DNA from: Pyxidicoccus sp. MSG2
GTDB lineage: Bacteria; Myxococcota; Myxococcia; Myxococcales; Myxococcaceae
Reading direction: 5' to 3'
Assembly (NCBI RefSeq): GCF_026626705.1
Contig: NZ_JAPNKC010000001.1
Span: 9,876,001 to 9,940,000, forward strand
Length of the DNA: 64,000 bases
Shown: positions 56,282 through 64,000 of the stretch, piece by piece
Position numbering within the stretch: position 1 is the stretch's first letter
Layout of the letters: the number at the start of each line of letters is the position of its first letter
Made by a program: the position numbers and the translations under genes
Notes under the pieces: model-generated
Databases searched by the model: none
What the model was told of the DNA's origin: nothing
What the model saw: the letters and a program-made list of their open reading frames with translations, nothing else

Positions 56282-56404
56282 GTCGGCTCTCTCCATCCGG
56301 CTGCGACGGGCACCAGCGCCCATCGCCCTGCTACGGATAGGGGAGTGCCCATTCCAGGGCAGCCCGCTTCTTGCGCCTGATTGAGGGCCCGCGGTGGCGC
56401 TCGC

Positions 56405-57133
56405 TCAGTCGATGTTGAAGTACACGTCGTCGATGGCGCCGTGGAACTGGTCGTTGTTGTTGCCCGTGCTCTTGGCTCCGATGCCGACCGGCTGGCCCAC
56501 CGGGCTGATGTCGTAGGTGGAGTCGATGAGCGCGCTGCCCCGGGCGATGTTGTCGACGAGGATGGTCAGCGTGGTGCTGGTGCGCTGGCAGGACACCTTG
56601 TGCCAGGTGCCATCCGCCACGCCCACCGACGACTTGACGATGATGGCCTGGGCGCCGCCCGTGGTGCGCACCACGCAGCTCGGCTTGCCGGCGACGGCGT
56701 CGTCGAGCTGCAGCTTCCACTGGGCCGTCGTGGACAGCCCCTTCTGCACGAGGTTGGAGCCGTGGTCCGTGGTCAGGTCCGCGAGCGTCAGGCGGACCCT
56801 CACGCCGAAGGTGAACAGGGCCGTGCCGGGGTTCAGGTCCGCGGCGTCCGCCGCGCTGAGGTTGGCGTGCGGACAGCCGGTGCCCGTGCACACCGCGGGG
56901 AACTGCACGCCCTGTCCGTCGTAGCCCGTCACCGGCACCACCGCGCCGCCATTGGCCGTCTGGACCGTCCCCGTGTGGCCCTTGTTGCTGTCGTCCACCA
57001 CCGTCGTCACGGGATTGGATACCGCCTCGAAGCGGTAGCGCAGCTTCTGGCTCACCGCGCCCGCGGCCACGGGGCCCAGCACGAGCATCGCCAGCGCCGC
57101 ACGCGTCATCACCTGTCCAGGATGTCTTTTCAT
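56405..57133 (-). CDS. Secreted LamG/concanavalin-A-like protein
   Basis: This 242-residue exported protein has a signal peptide (cleavage about residue 26) followed by one jelly-roll domain of the LamG type: LRYRFEAVSNPVTTVVDDS at the start, GVRVRLTLADL and ADGTWHKVSCQRTSTTLTILVD in the core, and GAIDDVYFNID at the end. Such domains bind glycans or act as adhesion modules; no catalytic site is evident. AAGGAG lies about 10 bases before ATG 57133. The frame is open far upstream, but that part is antisense or shadow of the helicase gene. Confidence 0.82.
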   Translation of the reverse strand: MKRHPGQVMTRAALAMLVLGPVAAGAVSQKLRYRFEAVSNPVTTVVDDSNKGHTGTVQTANGGAVVPVTGYDGQGVQFPAVCTGTGCPHANLSAADAADLNPGTALFTFGVRVRLTLADLTTDHGSNLVQKGLSTTAQWKLQLDDAVAGKPSCVVRTTGGAQAIIVKSSVGVADGTWHKVSCQRTSTTLTILVDNIARGSALIDSTYDISPVGQPVGIGAKSTGNNNDQFHGAIDDVYFNID

Positions 57134-57213
57134 GTCTTCCGGCTCCTTCAGGTACTTCGGGGAGACGTGAAGGTACCAGAAGGGGAGGGCTGCTCTCGAC
57201 GCGGCCCCCCGAC

Positions 57214-59208
57214 TCACACGGAGGGTGAGGACAGCGACTCGCAGAAGCCGAGCACCTCGGCGAAGGGCCGGTCTTCCAGGGCGCCGAAGAGTTTGTGATT
57301 GCCCAGCTTCGCGCGCGAGAGCGCCGGGCTGCTCAGCCCGCAGAGGAAGCGCGCCGCCTGTCGCGGATGTCCGAGCGCCTCCGGGTGACGCGAGGCCAGC
57401 GCGCGGAGGGCGGCCACGTCCAGGCCCGCGGGAAGGGGAGGCCGGGCGCGCGGCGCGGGCAGCACTCGAGCCACACCGGTGCGGCACCAGGTGCAGTGCC
57501 CGCACGGACGCTCGCGCTGCTGGCCGAAGTGGGCGACCAGGGCGTTGCTCTGGCAGCCGTCGTGCGTGACGAGCCGAAGCACCTGTTGCACGCGCGCCAC
57601 CTCCTGCGCCTCGCGCTGCTGGAAGCGCTGGAGCAGCAGCGCCACCAGCGCCGGGCCGTCCTCGCGAGGGCGCAGCCGCGTGTAGCGCTGGCGGGGCTCG
57701 GAGACCTGCGTCTGTGCCAGCCCCTGTTCCTGCAAGTAGTCGAGCGCCTTCACCACCCGCTCCCGGGGTTGGCCGAGCGCCTCGGCGACCTCGGTCGGGT
57801 CGAGCGAGTACCAGGTGCGCCCCTTCTTCGCCTTCGCGAACACGTCCTGCACGAACTTCGCCCGCTCTCCCTGGAAGCGCCCCACGAGCTCCTCCAGCGG
57901 CACGAGCGGCTGCACCTTGTAGCCCGCGTAGAAGGGCGTCCCCTGGCGCAGCACGCCCTCCAGCTCCAGGTACGTCAGCGCGGTGCGCAGCACGAGTGGC
58001 CGCAAGTCGTGCCGGTTGGACAGCGCATACAGGTCGACGTGGAGCTCGGGTCCTCCCGCGAGCACCTCCGTCACCAGTCCTCGCAGCGCCTCCGGAGTGG
58101 GCAGGTCTCCGTGGGAGAAGTTCTCCAGGGTGGGCACGTCCTCGGGGCAGGCGAACAACTCCACCACCGACGGCGCGCCGTCGCGGCCCGCGCGGCCCAC
58201 CTCCTGGCTGTAGCTCTCCAGGCCCTTGGGCAGGTTGTAGTGGTACACGGCGCGCACGTCCGCCTTGTCGATGCCCATCCCGAAGGCGATGGTGGCCACG
58301 ACGATGCCGCGCCCCGAGGCCATCCACGCCTCCTGCACCCGCTCGCGGTCCTCGGACTCCAGGCCGGCGTGGTAGGCGCTCGCGGGGAGTCCCTCGGCGG
58401 TGAGGGCTTCCGCCACGCGCTCCGCCGTCTTCTGCAGCGTGACGTAGACGATGGTGGGCCCCGGCGGACGCGACTTCAGCCGCTCCACGAGCAGCGCGTC
58501 CCGCGCGTCGGCGCGCACCGGCGTGGTCTCCAGCGTGAGGTTCTCCCGGTAGAAGCCGGTGACGACGGCGTTCTCCTCGGGGATTGCGAAGCCCTGGCAG
58601 ATGTCTCGCACCACCGCGGGCGTCGCCGTGGCGGTGAGCGCGAGGATGCGCTCGGCGCCGAGGGCTCGCGCCGCCTGTGCCAGCTTGAGGTAGTCCGGGC
58701 GGAAGTTGTGTCCCCACTCGGAGACGCAGTGCGCCTCGTCCACCGCGAAGAGGGAGATGCGCAGCTCGCGCAGCAGCGCCGTGAAGCGCTCGTTGTTGAA
58801 GCGCTCGGGCGCCACGTAGAGCAGCTTCAGCGCGCCACCGCGCAGGGCCTCCGTCACCTCGCGCGACTCCTCCAGCGATAGGGACGAGTCCAGCCGCGCG
58901 GCGCGGATGCCCCTGCGTCCGAGTGCGTCAATCTGGTCCTTCATCAGCGCGATGAGCGGGGACACCACCACCGTGACGCCCTCCAGCAGCAGCGCCGGAA
59001 GCTGGTAGCAGAGCGACTTGCCGCCCCCTGTAGGGAAGACGGCAAGCGCCGCCGCCCCCGGCCCCAGCAGCGCAGTGAGCACCTCGCGCTGGCCGGGCCG
59101 GAATTCCGTCAGCCCGAAGCGCTCCCGCAAGGTGTCCTCGAGCGTGGCCACGAGCGCTCCATCCACCTGCCCACTCCCAGCTCCCCGTCGCATGAGTCCG
59201 TCCTTCAT
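57214..59208 (-). CDS. RecQ-family ATP-dependent DNA helicase
   Basis: This 664-residue superfamily-2 helicase probably acts in recombination repair. Motif I is FPTGGGKSLCYQLPA (Lys64), motif II is VDEAHCVSEWGHNFRPDY (Asp157-His160), and motif VI is in SQEVGRAGRDG. Unlike E. coli RecQ, where the zinc site comes right after the helicase core, here a winged-helix-like region (TEVAEALGQPRERVVKALDYLQEQGLA) comes first and the Cys cluster (GCQSNALVAHFG..PCGHCTWC) lies near residues 530-560. The C-terminal 90 residues are HRDC-sized but not obviously HRDC. ATG 59208 is used; ATG 59193 has a better ribosome binding site (AAGGA 7 bases before it) and may be the true start. Confidence 0.93.
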   Translation of the reverse strand: MKDGLMRRGAGSGQVDGALVATLEDTLRERFGLTEFRPGQREVLTALLGPGAAALAVFPTGGGKSLCYQLPALLLEGVTVVVSPLIALMKDQIDALGRRGIRAARLDSSLSLEESREVTEALRGGALKLLYVAPERFNNERFTALLRELRISLFAVDEAHCVSEWGHNFRPDYLKLAQAARALGAERILALTATATPAVVRDICQGFAIPEENAVVTGFYRENLTLETTPVRADARDALLVERLKSRPPGPTIVYVTLQKTAERVAEALTAEGLPASAYHAGLESEDRERVQEAWMASGRGIVVATIAFGMGIDKADVRAVYHYNLPKGLESYSQEVGRAGRDGAPSVVELFACPEDVPTLENFSHGDLPTPEALRGLVTEVLAGGPELHVDLYALSNRHDLRPLVLRTALTYLELEGVLRQGTPFYAGYKVQPLVPLEELVGRFQGERAKFVQDVFAKAKKGRTWYSLDPTEVAEALGQPRERVVKALDYLQEQGLAQTQVSEPRQRYTRLRPREDGPALVALLLQRFQQREAQEVARVQQVLRLVTHDGCQSNALVAHFGQQRERPCGHCTWCRTGVARVLPAPRARPPLPAGLDVAALRALASRHPEALGHPRQAARFLCGLSSPALSRAKLGNHKLFGALEDRPFAEVLGFCESLSSPSV

Positions 59209-59453
59209 TCCGTTGCGCCCTGTAACACCCTGCGTCGCCTACCCGGTGACAGATGTCACGGTTGCCGGTGTTTCGTGGCAGGACGCCCTGCTTGGGACGG
59301 GTCAATCGTTCGGTCCAAGCGGTTTCGCCCGGAGTGTGAGAGAGTCCGGGCTCCCCCAACGTGACTGACCTCTGTCGGGTGTGGCGGCGACGCAGAAAGG
59401 CGCCCCGTCACCACACTCCTGTCGCGGGACTGGCCGCAAGCAAAAGGAGCTGA
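59209..59453. promoter_or_regulatory. Divergent promoter region with a 14-base palindrome
   Basis: This is 245 bases between the helicase (minus) and desaturase (plus). It contains a perfect inverted repeat GTGACA-GA-TGTCAC at 59246-59259, a plausible regulator half-site pair. It is nearer the helicase start (38 bases) than the desaturase start (195 bases). AAGGAG precedes the desaturase ATG by five bases. Confidence 0.5.
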
Positions 59454-60530
59454 ATGGCTTTTCTGGATCGCATCCTCGACCCTCCCAGCTACGGCTATGA
59501 GCGAAACGGCAAGCTCTACGTGCCGACCCACCGGGAAATCACCGCCGAGTTCTTCTCCCGGCTCAACGTCGTCCGCACCCGGAAGAACTGGGTGGGGCTC
59601 TTTGCCTGGGTGACGAGTCTCAGCTTCGGCATTCCGCTCGTCCTCTTCCTCACCCACCACTTCAGCTGGTGGCTGATGGCCGCGGGCTTCGTCTACAGCA
59701 TGGTGGTGCTCGGGACGCACGGCACCGTCTGGTACCACCGCTACTCCACCCACGGCGCCTACCAGTTCAAGAACGCGTTCTTCCGAGAGCTGTGCCGCAA
59801 CCTGGTCATCAAGATCATCGTGGATGAGGCGTACGTCGTCTCGCACCACGTCCACCACAGCTTCTCGGAGCAGCCCGGGGACCCGTACAACGCGCGCGCG
59901 GGCTGGCTCTACTGCTTCCTGGCGGATGTGAATCACCAGGCCATCAACAAGGACCTGGACCGCAAGGACTACGCGCAGGCCTGCAAGCTGATGAAGCACA
60001 CGGGCGTGCACCTCAACAGTTACGAGCAGTACCAGCGCTGGGGCTCGCTGTGCCATCCGGGGTACACGGCGCTGCACTTCGCCCTCAACTGGGCGTTCTG
60101 GTATGGCGCGTTCTTCCTCATCGGCGGGCACGCGCTGGCGCTGGCCCTCTTCGGCTGGGCCGGGGTGTGGGCCATCGGCGTGCGCACGTTCAACTACGAC
60201 GGGCATGGCGGCGGCAAGGATCGCCGGCGCGAGGGCGTGGACTTCAACACGCGCGACCAGTCCATCAACCAGGCCTGGCCGGGGCTCATCACGGGTGAGT
60301 GGCACAACAACCACCACCTGTATCCCAGCGGCGCGCGCGCCGGCTTCCTGCCGTATCAGTTCGACCCGGCGTGGCACTTCATCCGCGCCTGGGCGTGGAT
60401 GGGCGCCATCACCTCGTACCGCGACTACAAGCAGGACTTCCTGGACCGGCACTATCTGCCCTGGCTGGCGAGATCGAAGGCGCCCGACGGCCCGGCGCCA
60501 GAGCAGGTCCCCGACTCCGGCCTGTCCTGA
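59454..60530 (+). CDS. Membrane fatty acid desaturase
   Basis: This 358-residue membrane di-iron enzyme introduces a double bond into acyl chains. It has the histidine boxes of the acyl-CoA/acyl-lipid desaturase family: HRYSTH in GTHGTVWYHRYSTHGAY, HHVHH in VSHHVHHSFSEQPGDPYN, and HNNHH in TGEWHNNHHLYPSGA. Hydrophobic segments at about residues 48-90 and 220-250 place it in the inner membrane. Electron donor and regiospecificity cannot be told from sequence. It is followed after 50 bases by an amidase on the same strand, possibly in one transcript. Confidence 0.92.
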   Translation: MAFLDRILDPPSYGYERNGKLYVPTHREITAEFFSRLNVVRTRKNWVGLFAWVTSLSFGIPLVLFLTHHFSWWLMAAGFVYSMVVLGTHGTVWYHRYSTHGAYQFKNAFFRELCRNLVIKIIVDEAYVVSHHVHHSFSEQPGDPYNARAGWLYCFLADVNHQAINKDLDRKDYAQACKLMKHTGVHLNSYEQYQRWGSLCHPGYTALHFALNWAFWYGAFFLIGGHALALALFGWAGVWAIGVRTFNYDGHGGGKDRRREGVDFNTRDQSINQAWPGLITGEWHNNHHLYPSGARAGFLPYQFDPAWHFIRAWAWMGAITSYRDYKQDFLDRHYLPWLARSKAPDGPAPEQVPDSGLS

Positions 60531-60580
60531 CGCAAGCCCCCCGGTCCGCGTGACTCCGGGCCGGGGTAGGCTGCGCGTCC

Positions 60581-62263
60581 ATGACCTACCAACGCAGCCC
60601 GGTGAAGGCGCCCCGTGTTTCCGGCATGGCGCTCAAGGCCTTCGTCAACACGCTGGAGAGCGGGGTTGGCTCCGTGGTGCTGGAGAAGCTGGTGCGCGAC
60701 AGCGGCATCGAGCGCTGGCGCGAGCTGCCTCCGGGAGATGCACCGCCCGTCCAGCTTCCGCTTCCGCACGGCGAGCCTGCCGCCCAGGTCCAGACGTCCC
60801 AGGACCAGGCTGCGCGCGCCGTCGCCGCGTCCCCGGTGCCGAAGGAGCGCGAGACAGTCTCCGCCTACGCGCGCGCCTACCGCGAGGGCGGCGCGGACCC
60901 CGTCGCCGTGGTGCGGCGCATCCACGAGGCCATCCAGAAGCTCGATGACGGGAAGGACCGCCTGGGCCTCTTCGTCGCGCGCAAGCCGGACGAGGTGCTG
61001 CGGGCCGCGGAGGCGTCGGCGGAGCGGCTGCGCGCGGGGCGTCCGTTGAGCGTGCTCGACGGCGTCCCCGTGGTGCTCAAGGACGAGGTGGACCTGGCCG
61101 GCTTCCCCACCACGCTGGGGACGAAGTTCCGCAACCAGGTGGCCGCCGCGGACTCGACGGTGGCCGCGCGCCTCAAGGCGGCCGGCGCCCTCATCCTCGG
61201 CAAGGCCAACATGAATGAGATTGGCATCAACCCCATCGGGTTGAACCCGCACCATGGCGCCGCGCGCAACCCGTGGAACCGGGGCCACATCACCGGGGGC
61301 AGCTCCAGCGGCTCGGGCGCCGTCGTGGCCGCGGGCCTGTGCCCGCTGAGCATCGGCGCGGACGGCGGTGGCTCCGTGCGCATCCCCGCGGCCCTGTGCG
61401 GCATCGTCGGCCTCAAGGCGACGTGGGGCCGCATCCCCGAGACGGGCGTGCCGCCGCTGTGCTGGAACGTGGGCCACGTGGGGCCCATGGGGCTCACCGT
61501 GGACGACGTCGCCGCGATGTACGCGCTCATCGCCGGGCCGGACGGGCATGACGTCGTCGCGCAGACGCAGCCGCCGCACCACCTGTCGGGCTACGAGAGC
61601 GTGGACCTGTCCGGCGTGCGGCTGGGCATCTGCTGGCCCTACTTCGAGGACGCCGACGCGGACGTGGTGGCGCGTTGCAAGGAGGCGGTGCGGGCGCTCA
61701 CCGACGCGGGCGCCCGGGTGGTGGAGATTCCCGCGCCCGACCTGAACACGATTCTGTGGACGCACAGCTGCATCATCCTGAGCGAGATGGCGGAGGCGAT
61801 GCTGGCCCATGTGAAGTCGCGCTCGGCGGACTTCGGCCTCGACTCGCGCACCAACCTCGCCATCGGCCGGCACTTCCGCGCCACCGACCTGGTGCATGCG
61901 CTGCGCCACCGGCACAAGCTGACGCGTGAGTTGCTGGCGCTCATGGCGGGCGTGGACGTGCTCGTCACGCCGACGACGGCGACGACGGCCCCGGTGATTC
62001 CCGAGACGACGCTGCCGGACGGGGAGTCGAACCTGCCGGTGGTGGATGCGCTGATGCGCTTCGTGCGCCTGGCCAACCTGACGGGCTTCCCGGCGCTGTC
62101 CGTGCCGGCCGGCTTCGACGGCGCGGGCCTGCCCGTGGGCGTGCAGCTCACCGGGCGGCCGTACGAGGAGCACCTGCTGCTGCGCCTGGGCCGCGTGGTG
62201 GAGCGCGCCACGGAGGTGCGCACGCCCGCCATCCACGTCACGGCATTGCGCCAGGCGCCCTGA
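60581..62263 (+). CDS. Amidase-signature hydrolase (FAAH-like)
   Basis: This 560-residue hydrolase of the amidase signature family has the Ser-cisSer-Lys triad at Lys167 (VLKDEVDLAG), Ser241 (TGGSSSGSG) and Ser265 (ADGGGSVRIPAA). The 24-residue spacing between the two serines equals that of fatty acid amide hydrolase. An N-terminal extension of about 95 residues precedes the core (LKAFVNTLESGVGSVVLEKLV). The substrate is unknown; the neighbouring desaturase makes lipid amides one possibility. The start is ATG 60581; in-frame ATG 60626 would remove 15 residues. Confidence 0.9.
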   Translation: MTYQRSPVKAPRVSGMALKAFVNTLESGVGSVVLEKLVRDSGIERWRELPPGDAPPVQLPLPHGEPAAQVQTSQDQAARAVAASPVPKERETVSAYARAYREGGADPVAVVRRIHEAIQKLDDGKDRLGLFVARKPDEVLRAAEASAERLRAGRPLSVLDGVPVVLKDEVDLAGFPTTLGTKFRNQVAAADSTVAARLKAAGALILGKANMNEIGINPIGLNPHHGAARNPWNRGHITGGSSSGSGAVVAAGLCPLSIGADGGGSVRIPAALCGIVGLKATWGRIPETGVPPLCWNVGHVGPMGLTVDDVAAMYALIAGPDGHDVVAQTQPPHHLSGYESVDLSGVRLGICWPYFEDADADVVARCKEAVRALTDAGARVVEIPAPDLNTILWTHSCIILSEMAEAMLAHVKSRSADFGLDSRTNLAIGRHFRATDLVHALRHRHKLTRELLALMAGVDVLVTPTTATTAPVIPETTLPDGESNLPVVDALMRFVRLANLTGFPALSVPAGFDGAGLPVGVQLTGRPYEEHLLLRLGRVVERATEVRTPAIHVTALRQAP

Positions 62264-62286
62264 CACGCCTCATTCCCGGGCTGCTC

Positions 62287-62547
62287 CTACATCGGGCCCG
62301 GGCACGACCAGTAACCCGAGGGCTGGCAGATGCACGTCTGCTGGTCCCCCTCGGGTGAGCAGCAGGGCCTTCCGAAGCCTTCTGGCCCGCAGAGTCGGCC
62401 CTCCACCTGCTCGCACAGCGGAAGGTAGTCGGTGCAAGCGAACATGGCGCTGTGCGTGCCGTCGTCGGGCGTCGGCGCGGCCTCCTCCTCTCCGCCGCAC
62501 GCAGAGAGCCCGAGGGTGAACAGCAACGCTGCGAGGGTACGCCGCAT
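62287..62547 (-). CDS. Small cysteine-rich lipoprotein
   Basis: This 86-residue lipoprotein has signal LLFTLGLSAC with lipidation at Cys17, then an acidic linker (GGEEEAAPTPDDG). A compact domain with eight further cysteines (FACTDYLPLC, RLCGPEGFGRPCC, TCICQPSGYWSC) follows, enough for four disulfides. AGGAAG lies about 6 bases before ATG 62547. The function is unknown; similar small Cys-rich lipoproteins are common in myxobacteria. It is convergent with the amidase (23-base gap). Confidence 0.82.
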   Translation of the reverse strand: MRRTLAALLFTLGLSACGGEEEAAPTPDDGTHSAMFACTDYLPLCEQVEGRLCGPEGFGRPCCSPEGDQQTCICQPSGYWSCPGPM

Positions 62548-62757
62548 GGGTGCTTCCTGTGCTGGAACGCACCCACGCGAGTTGCCACACGGAGAGGCGC
62601 CCAGCGACCGCGGCCTGCCGATGACGACGTGGGATGGCTTACCGGGCCACCATGAAGAACGGGTGTTGGCTGTGGCGGTCGCCGCCGGAGTCGCGCTCCG
62701 GCTACAGCGTGTGAGAACTGCTTGTCCCTCGGAAACGAGCGGCGGAGGATGGTGGCC
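62548..62757. promoter_or_regulatory. Divergent promoter region with an inverted repeat
   Basis: This is 210 bases between two divergent lipoprotein genes. It includes a perfect 7-base inverted repeat GCCGGAG-TCGCG-CTCCGGC at 62684-62702, 55 bases before the fasciclin gene start. A 20-codon ORF at 62652-62714 looks like chance. Confidence 0.4.
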
Positions 62758-63762
62758 ATGCGCCGAGCCCTTTTTCTGATCCCGCTGCTGTTCCTTCAGG
62801 CGTGCAAGGCCTTCCACTCCTCCACCCCCATCCCGCCGAAGCTCGAATACTCGGGCCATCGCCCGCCTGTGCATCATCGCGACAACGACACAGGGTACAC
62901 CTCGTACTGGACCGCGGTGCCACATTGGCTGCCGGAGGGCAAAGCGGAGTACTACGAAGACGGGACCTGCTGCTTTGTCCAGCGCGTGTCCGAGAACGCT
63001 CCCCTGGTCCAGGTCCACCTGATGCACGGGTACTTCGGCATCGGAAACAACTGCAGCTGGGAGCTCAATCGGGTCAACCAGATCCGAGACGTCAACGGCA
63101 GCTACAGCAGCAAGGTGCGCATCGAGATGTGGAACGACCGGAATCACCTTGACTGCGAGCAGCTCACGCCGCTCCTCATCAACGATGACCTCTTCCGCAA
63201 GTTCGCCGAGCCGGAGTGGTTGGCCGCCGAGGAAGCCCGGAGAGCCAACGGTGGGACCGCGTCCCAACAGGCCCCCACTGAAGAGTCGCCTCAACGCGCC
63301 GTCGAGGTCGCAACGGCAGCGCCGCTGGTGGCCCCGACGCCGTCCAAGGGCGGGACCACGCTGAAGGATGTGTTGGAAGAGGCGGGCCAGTTTTCTGGCT
63401 TCCTGAAAGCCCTCGAAGACAGCGGCGCGATGGCGTGGCTCACGGGAGCCGGTCCCTACGTGGTGTTGGCCCCCACCGACGCGGCGTACGGCCAGATGGC
63501 CAAGAGGGTGAAGAAGCAACTCGCTGGCGAAGGCTTCTCGAAGGAAGAAATCCAGGCTTTCTGGCTCCGGCACATCGTCTCCGGCTCTTACACCTACGAG
63601 CAGCTCGCGGAGCTGAAGTCCGTTCAGCCCGTCGCCGGAGAGTCGCTGAAGATCCTGGTGAAGGACGAGTACCTCCGCATCCACCGGTCCAACACCACCG
63701 GTTCGCCGCTCAGCGCGCCCAACGGCGTCATCATTCCCATCGACAAGGTCATCTACGACTGA
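62758..63762 (+). CDS. Fasciclin (FAS1)-domain lipoprotein
   Basis: This 334-residue lipoprotein has a signal ending in L-Q-A-C (Cys17). Residues 30-150 form a Cys- and aromatic-containing region of unknown fold (TSYWTAVPHWLPEGKAEYYE, GIGNNCSWELNRVNQIRD). A Pro/Ala/Thr linker (about 160-190) leads to a FAS1 domain with the H1/H2 landmarks (FLKALEDSGAMAWLTGAGPYVVLAPTDAAY and NGVIIPIDKVIYD). FAS1 domains mediate adhesion or matrix contacts. GGAGG lies 9 bases before ATG 62758. Confidence 0.88.
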   Translation: MRRALFLIPLLFLQACKAFHSSTPIPPKLEYSGHRPPVHHRDNDTGYTSYWTAVPHWLPEGKAEYYEDGTCCFVQRVSENAPLVQVHLMHGYFGIGNNCSWELNRVNQIRDVNGSYSSKVRIEMWNDRNHLDCEQLTPLLINDDLFRKFAEPEWLAAEEARRANGGTASQQAPTEESPQRAVEVATAAPLVAPTPSKGGTTLKDVLEEAGQFSGFLKALEDSGAMAWLTGAGPYVVLAPTDAAYGQMAKRVKKQLAGEGFSKEEIQAFWLRHIVSGSYTYEQLAELKSVQPVAGESLKILVKDEYLRIHRSNTTGSPLSAPNGVIIPIDKVIYD

Positions 63763-63860
63763 CGCTTGAGAAGTAGACCTGCGCCTGGCCCGCGGTTCGC
63801 GCCGGGCGTTCCGCAGTGGGTCACGAAGGAAAGTGGCCGAAGTTGACCTATGCTTGGCGC

Positions 63861-64000
63861 ATGACAACAACGCCGCTTTCGCATCCCCGGGCTGCTCTGC
63901 GCTGGTCACTCGCGCTCAGTGCCTGCGTCGCGTTCTCCGGCGCACTCGCCGCACAGGCAGTGCCGAAGGGGTTCACGGAGGTGAAGCCAGTGCGCGCGGC
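63861..64000 (+). CDS. Exported protein, 5' part only
   Basis: The first 46 codons of a gene cut by the window edge begin MTTTPLSHPRAALRWSLAL and continue with SACVAFSGALAAQAVPKGF. This is a signal sequence, either type I (cleavage after AAQA) or lipoprotein (L-S-A-C). Nothing can be said of the mature protein. Confidence 0.6.
   Translation, partial: MTTTPLSHPRAALRWSLALSACVAFSGALAAQAVPKGFTEVKPVRA

Noticed and set aside
59275-59295. Sigma-54 promoter before the desaturase
   Set aside because: The GG and GC dinucleotides are separated by 11 bases instead of 10.
60452-62266. 604-codon minus-strand frame opposite the amidase
   Set aside because: His/Arg/Gly-rich with no domain match; the plus-strand amidase has a complete catalytic triad.
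62652-62714. 20-codon ORF in the lipoprotein intergenic region
   Set aside because: No ribosome binding site and no recognisable features; probably chance.

Overview
The window is GC-rich DNA whose gene content points to a myxobacterium (Myxococcota, most likely Cystobacterineae such as Myxococcus, Corallococcus or Pyxidicoccus). The pointers are a very large nonribosomal peptide synthetase (NRPS), many small lipoproteins, an ELWxxDGT-repeat lipoprotein, and a polysaccharide locus resembling the M. xanthus exo (spore coat) locus, with a DegT aminotransferase and two FemAB-like acyltransferases. The genus is inference from content.

Region 1 (1-30691, minus strand) is one uninterrupted NRPS reading frame that starts at 30691 and runs off the left edge: at least 10,230 codons, with ten adenylation domains in strict C-A-T order every 1052-1063 residues. 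No epimerase, methyltransferase, ketosynthase or thioesterase is visible. Binding-pocket residues suggest Ser-Phe(?)-X-Asp-Asp-X-Val-Val-Asp-Ala(?), where X is an unassigned pocket used twice. Several modules are near copies of one another at the DNA level.

Region 2 (30692-34680) holds an ELWxxDGT-repeat lipoprotein (minus), a secreted galactose/glyoxal-oxidase-like radical copper enzyme (plus) and a small CxxC protein, with a duplicated RNA-like hairpin before the last.

Region 3 (34681-51549) is an exopolysaccharide locus. On the plus strand are a PglD-like acetyltransferase, Wza, Wzc tyrosine kinase, a Wzy/ligase-type polymerase, a GT4 glycosyltransferase, a Wzx flippase and a PglC-like initiating sugar transferase; the core genes overlap or nearly touch. 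These are followed by genes of mixed orientation: a DegT aminotransferase, a second glycosyltransferase, a lipoprotein that may be a polysaccharide-active enzyme, two FemAB-like N-acyltransferases and a WbpM/PglF-type 4,6-dehydratase. Dehydratase, aminotransferase, acetyltransferase and phosphoglycosyl transferase together make a complete bacillosamine-type start for a Wzx/Wzy polymer.

Region 4 (51550-64000) is a mixed chromosomal stretch: a decayed nuclease gene, a TetR regulator with a palindromic operator, an S8 protease lipoprotein, an aldo/keto reductase, a LamG-like secreted protein, a RecQ-family helicase, a fatty acid desaturase, a FAAH-like amidase, a Cys-rich small lipoprotein, a fasciclin-domain lipoprotein and the start of another exported protein. 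No rRNA, tRNA, insertion sequence or CRISPR array was recognised.
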